In this document: positions 11,669 to 26,039 of the stretch, one piece after another
How the letters are laid out: each line of letters starts with the position of its first letter
How positions within the stretch are numbered: the first letter of the stretch is position 1
Assembly: GCF_000321225.1 (NCBI RefSeq)
Contig: NW_004450267.1
Span: 7,300,601-7,364,600, forward strand
Direction of reading: 5' to 3'
DNA length: 64,000 nucleotides
Origin: Odobenus rosmarus divergens
Taxonomy: Eukaryota > Chordata > Mammalia > Carnivora > Odobenidae
Notes under the pieces: model-generated
What the model was told of the DNA's origin: nothing
Databases searched by the model: none
The model's input: the letters and a program-made list of their open reading frames with translations, nothing else
Translations under genes and position numbers: made by a program

Positions 11669-11806
11669 CTAGGGTGAGCAGACATCCTAGTCTGCCCATG
11701 ATAGTTCTAGTATATGCCTATTTTTCTAGCTGAGTTATTAATAATTCCCTTCTTCCCTCTTAGAAGTATCTCAGTTTTAACAATAAATTATCTAGTCATC
11801 CTACCC
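11669..11806. mobile_element. MER53-type MITE
   Basis: About 138 bp beginning 'tagggtgagcagacatcct' and ending '...caataaattatctagtcatcctacc', so the ends are imperfect inverted repeats. The interior 'tattaataattccc' matches the family as I recall it. Confidence 0.6.
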
Positions 11807-13996
11807 ATAGCTATTTTGTTTTCCCTTATGGAACCCAGGATTCTTTCTTAGGGTCCAAGAAGACAATTTATGTTCTCTATCAGCAATCACTGGAAAGGCC
11901 TCCAGTAAGTAATTACCATCAAAATGGGCCAAGTCAAACTAGACTAGTTAGATCCCCTTTCAAATTGCATAAATCTTCCCTGGCATATCTTCCCCCCAGA
12001 TGCAGAACCTGGTCTAAACCAATGCTTTTAGAAAGAAGAACAAGGCTACCCGGAGAAGGAGCATATTTGAAGTTCATTACTTTAGCTATGCTGTAGACCC
12101 TGCCTATCCTCCATTCCCATGATCTTCCAGAAATCCTATCTGCTCTGCCATCTCCTCAGACCAGAGATATATACTTCCCAGGGGCCTCATGGGATCACAC
12201 TATCAATTCCAAGAATATTTGATCAAGTTGCACCCATGTAATTAAGAGACATGCTTAATAAGCTTCTATTCTGTGCAGGTGCAAAGCACTATTACAAAAT
12301 AATATACTGTTTATGCAAGTGGTGGAATCTGGTCATTGCACTAGCACTGCTAATGCATTCACCCACCGTTTTCCACTAGCTCGTTGAAATGCTCTAGTAT
12401 GTCATGATACTTGGTTTTATTGGCTCAACATTTGCTTATGGGACAGGAAAGCTAATTACCTGATAGGGCAGGTTAATCTTCACATTTGAGATAAACGAGG
12501 AGGAGCTGTGGCCAACAGTGGTCTTCTCTCTGCCTCACACCCTCACAGCTTCATGCCTCGCTCCTAGTCTGTCTGCCCAACCTCTGTTCATGCTGGCTCT
12601 CCATGCTGCCTCGCTATGGGGCTTTCACCGCTCTGTATCTGATTCTCCAATGTGACCCCAAACCTGATATTTCCTTGATGGTGAATAGATCTTAACACTT
12701 TGATATTTGTGTATGTCAGTAAACTGAGACAGAGGCAGCTGATGATAATAAAGACTCTCTCCTCTGCTGAGTTCCTCCTTAGAAAATGATTGCCCATACT
12801 GTATGTGCAATATATAGTCTATTTTAAAATCTCAAATCCCAGACAGTAAACTACTGTTAGTAATGCTTCCTAAGAAGACAACAGGCATCTTATAGAAGCA
12901 TGTCATTTATGTTAACGCTATGTTTACACATACAAGATGGTTTCTAGAAAATTAAATGGTTGAAATCAATCAGTACTAGTTTAAAAATGGCTCGTAATCA
13001 GTTGATTACTGTATTAAAGATATACTTATAGGCACGAACAGTTAAAACTTTATCATTATTGTGGAAAAGTCTCCTTAACAATCATTCTTTTAGTAGAAGA
13101 TAACACCTTTGCCTTTCTTACACATTCAAAAGTGGGCTGAGTTTTAAACGGAACCACAAGTGATGAATGTCTTTGAAGGTTTCTCTCTGTTCCCATTGGT
13201 ACTGAACTTACTTTATTTTTAATATAGTTCCCATGTCCCATTTCCTGCTCTTTTCCCCATACCACTCTAAAGCAATCAGCTCAAGTCTCTTTGGGAAGGA
13301 GAATGTTCTAGTAGAAAGGATAATTAAAGGTATTATTTAAAGCAAGATGACAAAATTTAGATTACTGTAAGAAGAATTTTGTTTTAAAATAGCCTTTAGA
13401 ACAAGTGTCAGTTGGTGAACTTCTGGTTTCCGTTTACTCTTGAAATGTGGCTTCTTTTGGTGGTGGTATTGAACAACTACTTTCAGCGAAGCAAACTATC
13501 TAGTGCAACTACTCCGATGCTCATTGTTCTTGTTAGAAGGCAGAATCTGACAATGAAATCTAAATATTACATAGAAATCAAATGTTTTACAATGGAATAC
13601 TAATGTACTAATGACTTTTGTACTTGTTTATCCTCAATTCTGAGGGCTCCTCAACTGGAAGTGACTTCTAACCTTTTGGCTTCACATGTCTCACATAGTG
13701 TATAGTCCATAATGTACAAAAACTCAGTGTACCAGAGGCCTTATGGGTAAAGGGACCAATAAGTGACCAAGATGCACATTTGTCAAGTGAACACTTGTCT
13801 TCCATACTAGGTGATGAACCCTGCACCTGCTTCCCCATCAATTCCTCGGTAATAGGGAGGCTACCTGGACCATTTAACTAGAAAGAGTTAAGGGTTTCAC
13901 TACCTAAAGGAATGTTCACATCTTGAGGAATCAACCTGTCTGAGGAGCAGAGCAGAAATGGGGAGGGAAGACAGAGGAGTCAGATTTGGGTGTTAC

Positions 13997-14116
13997 CTCG
14001 ATTGCCAGTTGGAATTGCTCGTGTTCCCGCTGCAGCTGTTCTGCTTCAGACAAAGAGCTGGCATTGACCAGGCTGGCATTGAGCATTGACTCCCCATTGC
14101 GGATCCATCCCAGGAC
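13997..14116 (-). CDS. KALRN: KALRN coding exon, local exon 6
   Basis: This 120-nt exon is exactly 40 codons, phase 0 at both ends, so its skipping would keep the frame. It starts [20 protein letters not shown], a spectrin first helix with Trp, and ends [11 protein letters not shown]. The acceptor is cggactccccag and the donor gtaacacc. [15 protein letters not shown] is kalirin-type; I recall GLITASSLQEAEQLQ for TRIO. The downstream partner has two possible acceptors (see local exon 7), so the residue after AIE may be Ser or Lys. Confidence 0.96.
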
Positions 14117-14479
14117 CTGGGGAGTCCGGACAAGAACACAGATGAACAGCCTTCGCACCCTCCCCAGAGCTGCTGCTTTCTCCAACAGGTCCTGAGGTCA
14201 GACCTTGCTATCTTCTGACCGCACTTAGAGAGAGGACAGGAAGGCTCTGGAAAATTAAATTGTTCATCTCTGCCATCTTAGCTGTCACCTTGTGCCACAT
14301 GGTGCTTATTGTAAGTACCGACTTCATTCTTAGATACATATATTCTTTTCTACCCTTATTACCCCTCTGTCCCAATTTCCTTACCCATTTAATTTAAACA
14401 TTATCTGATTGTACTGTATGTACATCTCTGAAGTTCTCTCTAGAATGTAGAATGGTTGAGTAAATAAATTCCATATACT

Positions 14480-14790
14480 GGCATTCTTTTCTTTCTTTAA
14501 AAGCCCAGTTCAGATACCAACAACTTGAAATCTTTCAAACCCAATTACTCCTGTTAGAAACAGATCCTCCTCATCTAGTACAACCACACCATACCACCTT
14601 TGTGGCACTCACCACAGTCTGCCTTGTTCAGTTGTTTTAACCTACACTTCAACATCCTACCATCCCCCATCCCCCCAAATGTAAACATCTGGAAGACTAG
14701 GGCAGTAGATGAGTCCTGCTTTAGTCTCACACAGTGCTTAGCATGGTGCCTTACAAATGGTGAGTATGCAGTAATGTTTTTGAAAAAGGG
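14480..14790 (+). mobile_element. L2 LINE 3' end
   Basis: Diverged L2 tail: 'aaaagcccagttcagata', later 'aaacatctggaagactagg', 'cacagtgcttagcatggtgcc' and a 'gtgagtatgcagtaatg' end. Confidence 0.65.
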
Positions 14791-16304
14791 AATGATTATC
14801 TGTAGACAATACCCAAATTGCACCTGAACAGTGGGCCCAACCTCCTATGCCTTGCAAACATAGTTAAGAATAGACAGGTTTGAGCTCTGACAGATAAACA
14901 ACCCAAAGGGAGGAGGAAGGAGAAAGAAAACAAGTAAAACAGCATAAGTAATCTATACACTGGATCATTAGAAAATGGGAGGATAAGTTATAATTGATTT
15001 AAATTATCTAGAGGCAATGGCTAGGCTAAGTAAAATTTCTAGGTGACCCTAATTAATACTGGGGGTAAGAAAGTTCAGCTAGTGAATATTAGAATAGAAG
15101 GAGAAACAGCTAACACTGTCTAGACAGTCCTAGGTGAAATGGGCATGTGGCAATTCTCTAGCTAAGATCTCAAGTCAAGTGCAAATAATCACACTGGAAG
15201 AATCAGGCCTTGAAAATATACCCTGTGTCTGGTCACCAGAAAACTGCTAAATATTTTCTTTATTAGGGAGTCTAAGAGTTTGCTTGGAGAGGAAATAAAA
15301 ATTCTTCCGAAATTTCAAGATTAGTAAATATCATCCATCTGTTACTTCAAGGCAAAGGAGAAGATACCACAATCTGTTTCAGATTTTTGCAGATTTTTTT
15401 TTCTCCTCTCAACTTCTTCATGCTAAACAATTAGAAAAACACTAAGCCTGGTCTCTCCTATCCCATAATCCTCATAGGCATTTCTCAAATTTCCTCCTTG
15501 GGCAGAATATGACTGATGACATATTGTACATGGATAACACTGGGGCGAAAATCCTGCTGAAGCTGGGCTATTCGGATTGAGATGTTAATTCATGGCCAGT
15601 CTGGCAGATTGTGGATTAGATGCCAAATCTGTAAAGCAATTAGTTGCAGATATAACGTCTCAGAGTGTATGTGTGAAATCTCTGATGCCAGTGGTGTGCT
15701 GGGGCTGGCTGGCTAGAGGTGCTAATGATTTCCAAAAGCTGCCTGTAAGTTTGGGTATATGCATACATGGATTGTATGCCCAAATATTTCAGCTCTTTGG
15801 AAAATGGAGCTCACAATGTATACTTTGAACTATGCAAGTCCTTCTGCCATGATTCACTGCATTTTGCTTGGTTCAAGATTCATTTGAGGGTGTCAGAGAA
15901 ACATTTACTTCGTGTGCATCACAAATCAACGTTTGAGGGGCAATTTGACTCCCTCTGGGCTTCCTAAGTCTTGCTAGCATCTGTTCCTCTCTAGTTTCAG
16001 CCAACTGGAAACACCAGTTGCAGCTCTGGTGGTGGAGATCTCCATTTACTAGCTTCCCATTTAGATATTATAGGCTATCAGTCTCTACGTCTTTCATTAA
16101 GTCATGCCATATCCTTGATATCCTTGTTCATTTTTATTTCCCAAATGCTGTTTATAAAGGCATCCCAGGTCTCTAAAGAGGGAGTTTTGATTTTAGAAAG
16201 ATAAAAATGCACATTTATATTCATGGCTCAGGTTCAGGGGTGGGACTGATCCCTATAACTGAGTCTGTCCCAGAAGCCAGACTGGGATAGTGAAGAAAAA
16301 AAAA

Positions 16305-16500
16305 AATACAAAATCTGAGGTTAGAACACCTGGCTTTTTTACTACCTGGCAAAACCACTCAACCCTCTGAGCCTTGGTTTTCTCATCTGCAAAGTTAGCA
16401 TAATAGTGTCTTCCCTTCCTACAGCAGGGTGGATGCAACATGCAGTAAGATGTAAAGCCTGGTGATAGTGTTTTGGAGCAAAGGTAGGTAATGCTATGAT
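16305..16500 (+). mobile_element. MIR SINE
   Basis: Core 'ctctgagccttggttttc' and 'tcatctgcaaagttagca' in sense orientation. Confidence 0.65.
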
Positions 16501-19500
16501 TCTTCATTTATACCTCTCCCAATGAGAAGGGAAAAAGGCTATTGATTTTTGTTCCAGTATCTGTAGAGCTTACTGCCATATTCTGATGTGATGTGGGAAC
16601 CCGAGCTGTTTTGTTAGCACCAGTGTCTGTTGTCTGATCAGTGACAACCTTTGTTGGTATAATTTTCTATTTCTGTCGTCCTTTATTTTCCTGATTCATA
16701 AAAATGGTTATTTATTCTATGAGCATCCAAATGAATGCAAGGGAGTAGAAGAAATATTGTAATAAAAATGATAAAATGTTGTTTTTACTAATCCTGTGTG
16801 GTCTCAGAAACATCATGTAAAAGTGTTCTGCAAACCATAAAATGTAATGCATAATATGAGCATTTTATGTTGATCAATTATCTTAGGCAACAATTTACCT
16901 ATAGGTGAGATGACCTTTGAGGGTCACTTTGAATCCTCACATTCCACATTTCTTTCAAAATTCAGAGACTCGCCCTACAACCATAGGAAACCAGAGAAAG
17001 TCAGGTCTATAAAAATGAGGGACCCAAGGAGTATTGCTGATTGCTGCTCAGGGGAGTCAGGAGCTGGCCAAGAATTCGGCTCAGTCTGAGCTGAGAAGGT
17101 GAACTGAAAATGGGGATCTACTGCTTCCTCAGGCCAAGGAAGCGCAGGCAAACCCCGGTGAGAAGACTGGATTTGGTTAACTGGACGTGGATGTCCACAA
17201 AAGATGATGCCATCTAAGCAAGGTAAGCTGTCCCCTGTAACCGGTAGGCTGGGAAGCTGCTTGTATAGGGCTGTGTTCTCTACGTCACACTGACAATAGA
17301 GCTCTGAGGATGCCCTTGAGGCCTCTGACTCTAAGACCTGCTGTTGCTGATGACTTACCACAAGGCACCGTCATTTCTGAAAGTCTGGCCACAGGAAAAA
17401 GGGCCGGCCCCACAGAGGGTAGCTCGGAGCCTGTCATATCTCCGGCATTTCTTAGCTCTAAATGTTCACAGTGTATGAGATTATATGTGATCATCCTTCC
17501 TGGTTTTATAGACTGTGACCATGGGTCTTCTTAATTTTCTCCATTTTGAAACAAACGCTCATCCCTTTGGGCTCCTGTCTCTTGGATCTACCCCAATTCC
17601 TTTCTACCTTTACGTATAGTGCACGGAACGGAACACAGCAGTATTCTTGACAGGGTAATATTTCCTCCTTTGTTTTCACTGTTCACTTTAATAAAAAGCA
17701 AATTTTGGCCAGTATTTGGTCCATAGGGGTAATTTAAGTCAATGTCTTTAGTAGATAAGTATGATTTCTTTTCCCATACTTAGAGCCCCGATAGCTTACA
17801 AATCCATTCTGGCTTATTTTCTGCTAAAGGCCCTGTTCTGCAGGAATACATATGGAAATTCACTTAGTTTTATGCCAATTAAGTAGGTTTTTCAAATCTT
17901 CTTGGATTATTTAATAAATGTGAGGTCATCTTTGCCAGAGTAGTAATTTTCCTGGAAAGCAGTGAGAACATTCTGTGGGGCTAGGGAGTCATCTGAACTC
18001 TTTTTCTAGAAGAAAGGGGGCATCTAAGTGGTCTAGGGCCCCAGACCATGGGCTGTAGTCAGGGGAGGGAATTCCCTTAAAGAGTCAACATTTCTCCAGA
18101 GGTGTCTGGGCCATCGATCTAAGATACAGAGCCCCACGTAACCCCAAAAGAACAGCAGTCGCATTAAATAATTTCATTTGTTCTCAAGCCCTGACAATAA
18201 TTTTCAGTCTGACATCTGTGGCATCATCTCTCCTCAGAGCTTCAGTTTAATATAATGGTCGTGTAACTACACTATGGTTATGATGGCCAAATCTAAACCT
18301 CTCATCAATGGGCTCTAACGCCCAACTGTGTAGCAGCGCGGTGTTCTCTCCCTTTTCATCCCCATTAATGGCATTTCAATTAAGGCGTCCTTTTTCTTTT
18401 CTTCTTCTTCTTTTTCTTTTGAGTATACTCAAAAGAGAAACTCTCAAGCTTGTGTCTAAATTTAGCTCCACTGATCAATACCGACATCTAAATTAACTCC
18501 CTTTTTCCAAGTGTCAAAAGCTTCCAAATCAATATTTCCTGCTCCACCAACTTCCATCAAACACAAATGCCTTCTCTGAAACTGGATCAGACGACTCCCA
18601 AAAGAAAGAGCCCTACACTGACAAGGAAAACGAGTCCGCCTAATGAGGCATGGTGGCTTAACTAAGCAGCAATCCCTTGGCTCCTCCCAAGGCCACTGTC
18701 CTTCACAAAGGCCTTCGTGGGTTTCCTGCAGTCTGACTTGAGCAATTCAGAATGCTTCTGAACTATAGTCACACGTGTGTCATCCTCACCATGGTGGGGA
18801 GAAGCAACTTTCTCCTGCAGAAAAGTTTTTTGTCCTCCAACTCAAGAAATACTGAATGGGAATGTATCCAGAGATCCATCTAGCCTGGATTACTCATATA
18901 CAGACAACCTATGTCCCCATTTGACAAACTACCTATCATCATGTCAGCTCCCCATCCTATACAGAATGTATACTCAAAGGATAAAAAATCATTTCCATTT
19001 TCATACCAGTTAAGAAACACATAATTAGGGAGTTGACCCTACTATTAATGTTGGAACAAAAAATAAATACAATTAAAAACCAGGAACAAAAATATGTATT
19101 TCATTTCACAGACAAATAGGAATGTGATTTTCCTGTTATCTGTTTTGTTCAGATGATCTTTCCTGCCACCTTCGGCTGGCGGGAGTAACAGTATATGAAG
19201 AGTGGAGGGTTCCCATGACCTGTTGGAGCCTGATGACCGGTTGGGTAGGTGCCACCCTCTGTGCCAGGTGCAGGTCCTGTGGGCCTGTCTTCTCAGATGT
19301 GGTGCTGTGAAGACCAGGAAAATCCCAGACTGTGTTCTGCTAGAGGGCTTCTTTCTATTTTTCCTGGAGCCCTAGGGCAGGACTAGCGCCCAGGAGACGC
19401 AAACCGTGGGACTGTTGATAAAGGAAGCATGGGCTCAAGTTTCAGCTAACTAGTCAACAGGCCCTGGGAGCACTAATCCTATCCTACCTCAGTTTATTTA

Positions 19501-20150
19501 TTGTAAAATAAACATACACCCCTTTCCCCCATGGGTCTCTTCTCTTAAAATGAGATAAATGAGAAAGAACCTCTCATCTGAAAAGTAAGTACTATCATTA
19601 TTACCAAGAGTCTCAGAATTTGTATAATCCTCACTGCTCTGGGTCTGCTAGGATTTCCATCATGTCTCTCCAGAGACTCAGGTGTGATCCCAGGGTAATT
19701 ACACAGAAAACAATCTGGATGGCAACCCTGTGATCCAGCCTGCCTTGGTGCTCAGTGATTTCACCTGCACTGAGGACAGATCTTCAGCACAGTGTGTAAG
19801 GGCTCTGGATGAGCACTGCTTGGGAGAAGCAGAGCAGAGAAGACCATTTTGCCCATGATAATAAATAACAATATAATAACTACGACCCAGGCATTAACAA
19901 GAAATACTCCGAATATAAGAGAATAGCAATGATTAAATAAAATATGGTGTTTTTGTCCCCTGTACTAAATTAATAGAGTTAAATAAGACAGTGTAATAGC
20001 CATGGCGCATAAGAAAAAGTGCTTAACAGGAAGAAGTTTCTCTGCTTAGGTTATTTCGGGTGGGGCTCTGCCTTCAGGGAGCAGGGGTTGGGATTGCTTG
20101 AAAGAGTGTGGAGCAGAAGGAACTATCACGGAATTGCCTGGACGCCACTG

Positions 20151-20166
20151 CCCCCCCCCCCCCCCC
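20151..20166. repeat. C16 homopolymer
   Basis: Sixteen consecutive C; G-run on the KALRN strand, prone to sequencing and length error. Confidence 0.9.
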
Positions 20167-20189
20167 GCCTTGCAGGGAAGCCCTCCTAG

Positions 20190-20370
20190 ACCAGTGGAGC
20201 ATGGTGACATGCTCTTTCCTCCATGTGACCATTGTCTGGTGACCTCTCTAAGCTTCAGTGGCCTCATCTGCTACAAATCGGGAATAAGATCTGCTTCAGA
20301 GAATGGTTGTGAGGATTGATGGAAAGATGGGTGTAAAAGGTACCCAGCACTCAATAAATTATTATATATT
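20190..20370 (+). mobile_element. MIR SINE
   Basis: 'gacctctctaagcttcagtg', 'cctcatctgctacaaatcgg' and 'gtacccagcactcaataaat' in MIR order. Confidence 0.65.
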
Positions 20371-20639
20371 TGTATTTCTTCAACCCCACTTTGTCTAAAT
20401 AAAAAAAAATCTCCATTCATTATGCTGATAATTAAAACTGAGTCTGTTCATAATACAAATATATAATATTTTTAAATGTGTCATTGGTTCCCGTGTTTTC
20501 CTAGAGGTTCCTAGAGGCCTGCCTGGCTATGTCCTTCAGTAAAATGGCTAGTATAACATCTCATACAGATAAGAAATCTTTTTTAATCGACTTTAATAGG
20601 GCAAAACAATTTTCTTATAAGCTGCACATGCATATTGAA

Positions 20640-20760
20640 AAGAACGAGGGCAACTGCTACCATTTACTGACTATCAGCTACATGTCATGCACTGCACTAG
20701 GTCAGGTGCCCTACATTAACCAACCGGGCTCTAAAGCCAGACCATGTTTATTGATAAAAG
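20640..20760 (-). mobile_element. MIR-like fragment
   Basis: Reverse-orientation piece around 'atttactgactatcagc' and 'catgcactgcactagg'. Weak. Confidence 0.4.
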
Positions 20761-21090
20761 ATTTGCATTTCACATGAACTGTGTGTCACGATGGAGGATA
20801 GAAAGGAAGAGAACAGGCTCAGCGACTCCCAGGACAACTTGGGAAAGCTCTGGAATGCTCTCCTTAGACTGTTAGGAGAGAAAATGAATGCATTTGTAGT
20901 TTGCGCCTTGTACCATCAGATCTAGTTGTTAGATGCAACAGATAGCAACCTGCCTTTCAGAAACCCAACAACCACTCCTTCACTTACCTGTTTTCCAAGT
21001 TCTGGTGACACGGGTGGCTCTGTATACCTTCCCCCACACCAGGAGCAGGCCCGAGGCCTGGGGGCGGGGGGAGCCCAGAATGAGGATTTA

Positions 21091-21399
<309 letters not shown>

Positions 21400-22160
21400 T
21401 TACCCATCCCTCTCTGAAGCTTCTGTTTGGGGTGTCCAAACCATGCCTCCTCTTTTGGATTATCTGATCCTTTTCCTGGGGATTTCAACAGATGATCAGC
21501 TCCTTATTATCAGCTGGAGTTACAGAGAGAGGTGGTTCTCTGGGAGTCCATCCCCAGAGAAGAAGGCGCTCGGCAGTCCCTGCTGGGGGGGTTGCTAACA
21601 CCTACAATACCCACAAGCAAGGCTCTGGATCATATTGGGAAACAAAACAAAACCCAAATAACCTGTCTCAGGAACTTCTGCTAAAGGCACGCTCTTTTAG
21701 CTGGTCAGATGCAATTTATACTTAGATGGCAAGTTTGTTCTGATGAGAGTCTCTGGGCAGGGGTGATTTTATTAGCCAGCTACTTGGGCCCCCTAAAGAA
21801 AAGCAACTCTTAGAAATACATGCTACCTCTCATATATTGTTTCTCCAACACAGGCAAATGCACCCGATAAACACACTCCAGCAATAGCACAGGGGTACCG
21901 AGTGCTTCTCCATTTACAAAAACCATGTTAAAGTTGCACCCACACAAGAAGAGTGTGCTCACCATCCTTCCACTTTTTTAAAGCAAAGAATAAGCCCAGT
22001 CAGCCGCTGACGAGAGTTCCCAATGTTTATGGATACATCACCCAGCATTAATAAACTGCCAACTGTCTGACCTGTGATGGGACCTTAAGTCAATACCCAC
22101 CAGGCAGAAGCTGTGGCTCCATTCCTTGTCCACATCCCATACCACCTGTCTTACTTTTTC

Positions 22161-22360
22161 TTTTTTTTAAAGATTGACTTATTTATTTTAGAGAGAGAGA
22201 GAAAGAGCAGGGGGAGGGGCAGAGGGAGAGGGAGAATCTCAAGCAGACTCCATGCTAAACATGGAGCCTGACACAGGGCTCAATCTCACGACCCTGAGAT
22301 CACGACCTGAAATGAAACCAAGAGTCAGATGCTTAACCAACTGTGCCACCCAGGCGCCCC
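22161..22360 (-). mobile_element. CAN-SINE
   Basis: Full-length antisense copy: T-run, 'ttattttagagagagaga', '...ccctgagatcacgacctga', ending 'tgccacccaggcgcccc'. Flanked by the imperfect direct repeat cttactttt (22150 and 22364). Moderately diverged. Confidence 0.9.
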
Positions 22361-22574
22361 TTCCTTACTTTTCCTATATATCTCTTCCAACATTCAAGTG
22401 TGGACACACACACATTTTCTCTCCAGCAAGCTGGTGCTCCTATTTATACATCATCCCCAGCAGGACTAGAATAGCCTTCCTCAAACAGATCTGTGTTTCA
22501 GGAAGGGTCACTAAACCCTGACACAGAGTGAGGGGACTGCCTTAGTTATCAAAGGACTTCTTGTCTGCTAGTGG

Positions 22575-22800
22575 CTTGAATTCGAGTCCTTAGCTCTTGA
22601 AGGCTACATGAAGAGTGTGCTAGCTTTGGAGCAAGCCCCGAGTCAGAATCCTGGACATGGGCAAGTTATCTAAGCCGTCAGAAGCTTTGATTTCCTCATA
22701 AGTGAAATACGATTTTACATACCTACCTACCTTGTGAGCTACCCGCTCAGGACCTCTTTGGGAGGATTAAATGAGATAATGCATGTGGCGCCTCTGTCGT
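22575..22800 (+). mobile_element. MIR SINE
   Basis: 'gggcaagttatctaagcc', 'tttcctcataagtgaaata' and 'gattaaatgagataatgca' in order. Confidence 0.75.
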
Positions 22801-24399
22801 GTAACAATACACACAGACCCATGGCTGTCCTGATTCCCGACTCTTAAGCTCTCAACTTCCTACCTTCTCGCATTAATGCCCTCTTGGTTGCTATTTGCCT
22901 CCAACTTGATGCAAATTGTAACCTGTATTTTTTCTTGGTTCTGACTGATTCAACCTTGCTCAGACCCATAGCTTTATAAAAATCCTAGGTCTGTATTGCT
23001 TGCCTCATTCGGATCCTTGACTCCACCTGGCTCTGCAGCTTCTCAGTTCAGTCCAGATCCTTTCCCTGGCTCTCCATCCTGTCGTCTATGACCCAATGCA
23101 TCTGTGCTCCTGATGCTGACAAATAGGGACCCAACCATCAGAGGGGTTGGGACTAAAATTCCCAAAGCGTAATGTACTTCCATGGGGATCACACCCCAAG
23201 GAGCCTGCCAATCTCAATGTATAGTCACCTAAAAATAAGTCCCCTCTGGGAGACTTCCCCAACATTCTGACTCACATCATCCGAAACTCATCACCATCAC
23301 CGTGAATACACCTGCCGGATACAGTGGGGGAGTGTAAGGAGAGTGTACACATGCAAAGGGAAATTCATTTCTAGAGGCAAAAATAGTGTTTTATATAAGG
23401 ACAATATGGAAGAGTGGAAAAAACTTCTGGTGTTACATGGTAATAATTTCAGTATCTTTTCATGTTTATTTTTTTCTACCAGTTGCATAATTCCAAATCC
23501 CATCTCCTGAAATATCTGTGGGAGACAGAGAAGAACGGCTTGTTCTTTTGGCAGTCAGTTCCCTCCAGTTCCTATTTTCCATTACCAAGGGGACAAGGTA
23601 GAGCATCTCCTTGACTGAAATAAAAAATAAGAAGAAATACAAAAATTTCTATCTCTGCAGCACTCGGCACAGTGAGATGACCCTTGACTCCCACATTTAC
23701 TTTCTGGAAATGTAATTTAAGACCCATCTGCGGGAGCAGAAGCTCTTCCCTGCTTCCAGCCACAATGCAGGTTTTCTCTAGCTCCTTTTCATTCCGCATG
23801 CATCTCTGGTGTTTAGTATGCTGGGCTTGGGAAAGTGTCTTTCTCTGGGAAGCCCATGGCTCACCTCAGCCACCTCGCACGTAAATGGGCCCTCTAAGCT
23901 GGTAACTCGTCAAAGGGGCTGGCACCTGCTGAGGACACCATCCCCAACCGGCTCCCAGCCTGCCCCAAGACTCCAGCCCTTCGCTTGCATCTATATCTCT
24001 CAGTACTGTTTTATGGGAGATGAACACAGGCAATAAAATGGGGGAAGACAACGCCTACTCCACTCAACCGCACATTGTGCTGTGGATGGAGTGAATGGGA
24101 GGAATGCGAAATGGCACCTAGGAGGAGAGAAACTCACTGAGAGAAACTCCCACTGCCCCCACACACATCGACACGAGTCCCAGTCAAACCCCATCAACCA
24201 TAAATACCCATCAGTCAACAGCAAATAGTTTGCTTGTGTTCGCATTACTGTTCTCAGTCTGTTTTCCTAGGGGCTCTCAGAAATGCAGCAAGACATGTGT
24301 GTTCTTTCCATCAAGTAGGGAGAGAGTTTGTCAGTCTCTTTAGGGCAAGCTGTATTGATGTGTTCCCCAAGGTTCTGTACCCATCCTTCCCTCAGAACA

Positions 24400-24560
24400 T
24401 GCCCGTTGGGGGTGGTTCCTTATTAACTTGTCCCTGTTCTCGCAGGAATGCAGGCTCCCTGGTGCCAGGGCCACATGTCTTATGTATCTCTGCATCCTCA
24501 GCACCAGTACAGGGCTTGACTCATAACATCCAATAAATAAGCTCTTCCGTGAACACATGG
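24400..24560 (+). mobile_element. L2 LINE 3' end
   Basis: 'tgtatctctgcatcctcagc', 'cagtacagggcttgact' and 'aataaataagctct' resemble the L2 tail. Confidence 0.5.
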
Positions 24561-24584
24561 CCTCGGCAGGGAAGGGCTCAGGTC

Positions 24585-24790
24585 ACGTGCTGTGGCGAAA
24601 AGCACCTGTGAGCTCTGAGAAAGGACAAACTTAGGTTTGAATTCATGCTCTGCCCCCTATGAACGGTGAATCTCTGGGCTCCACATCTTCTCTGAGCTTG
24701 GGTAAAAACAATCCCAACAATGACTTCTGGGGTGTCACAGGACTTAGTGAGATTAGGTATATACAGTGCCTGGCATTTAGTAGGCTCAAA
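24585..24790 (+). mobile_element. MIR SINE
   Basis: 'ttgaattcatgctctgcc', 'gtgagattaggtatata' and 'cagtgcctggcatttagtag'. Confidence 0.6.
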
Positions 24791-24945
24791 ATATGCATGT
24801 TCCTACTTTTTTACAACATATTCATTATTGATTATTAATGGAACTGTTAAATGGCTTGTAAAAATGTAAATATAAAATCTTACTGTGAGGTATTTACGAA
24901 CTTGCTCAGTGTACATCATTAGAAACTGTGATGGTCTGGATGGTC

Positions 24946-25135
24946 TTAGACCAGGGCTCTTAATCTTGGCTCACATTAGATCTGGAGAACTTTAAAAATC
25001 ACTGATGGTCATTGGCCACACCCAGAGCAGTTAACAGGAGACTGTCTGTGGGTGGTACCCAGGCATCAGGAAGTTTTAAAGCTCCCATGGTGATTCAACA
25101 TGCAACCAAGATGGGAAACCACTGGATAAGATGGT
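24946..25135. mobile_element. MER5-type hAT MITE
   Basis: 'ccagggctcttaatcttgg', '...ttaaaaatcactgatg', 'ggccacacccagagcag', ending 'gggaaaccactggataag'. Confidence 0.65.
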
Positions 25136-25485
25136 ACCATGGCCAGCAACCCGGAGACAGAGATATTCGTTATGCTATACTCGGTCAGCAGAATGGTTGG
25201 CACTGTGTTTGTTTAGGGCCTGAGGCCACAGCTAATAATGTCACTGTACTTTTCCTTTGCTGCCAGGTTGAGAGGTACCACTTTAGTTCCCTCAAGGAGA
25301 GAGGTGGCTGGGGTCTAGAGTAAGATATAGGTATTCCTGGCTATGCTACCCAGAGGCGTTCTTTGTGCATTAACATCAGCCTGCCTTCAGTGAGAGACTA
25401 GCCCTCCCCTCCTCACTCCTCCTTCTGTGCCCCTCCCTCAATGTAACACCCCATTCAGAAATGACAAAGTCCTTTAATCGGATTT

Positions 25486-25672
25486 TTAGATCAGCATTCT
25501 CAACCCTGGCCATACAGTAGACTCACCTGGGAAGTTAAAAAAAAAAAAAAAAAAAATCTGGGCCCACTCCAGACCAATTAAGCAAGACTCCCTGAGGGTT
25601 GGGGCCCAGACCTTGGTACTTGTAAGTTCTGCAGGTGGTTCTAAATCTGCAGCCAGGCCGAGAACTATTGTT
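25486..25672. mobile_element. MER5-type hAT MITE with internal poly(A)
   Basis: 'cagcattctcaaccctggc', 'gactcacctgggaagtt', an A21 run, 'gggcccactccagacc', and end 'gccgagaactattgttt'. Confidence 0.7.
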
Positions 25673-26039
25673 TTACATCTACATTCTCTTCTCCACTCAA
25701 CCCCCATCTGATCCATTTTCCCATGAACCCCAGAGTAGCTTCCATTTTGGAAAAACACAGGTCTTTTCTCTCCTTTTATGATGCAAGGGAAATTATTTGT
25801 GGCCCCTAATTTTTCCTACATCTGTCCCACCCACATTGATGTTCACTCCATTAACTAATCAAATCCTCTTATTGAGAATGTGCTCTGTGCAAGACATCAG
25901 CACTCTGCCAGATGCCGGGAATGGAAAGAGAAGGAAGAAAGAGTCCTGCCCTCACACTGCTGGAGAAGCTACAGGAACACATGGCTGCAAGAGAATGCAA
26001 TACCTGCTAGAATAAAAGCATAACATGTCATAGTTACCA

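Larger units (their letters stand above)
8486..13996 (-). other. KALRN: KALRN intron between local exons 6 and 7
   Basis: A 5.5-kb GT-AG intron. It holds a (TA)n tract (9155-9172), a long L2 fossil including reverse-transcriptase remnants (about 9580-10620), a MIR (10640-10860) and a MER53-type MITE (11669-11806). 11810-13990 is AT-rich unique sequence without a recognised gene. Confidence 0.9.
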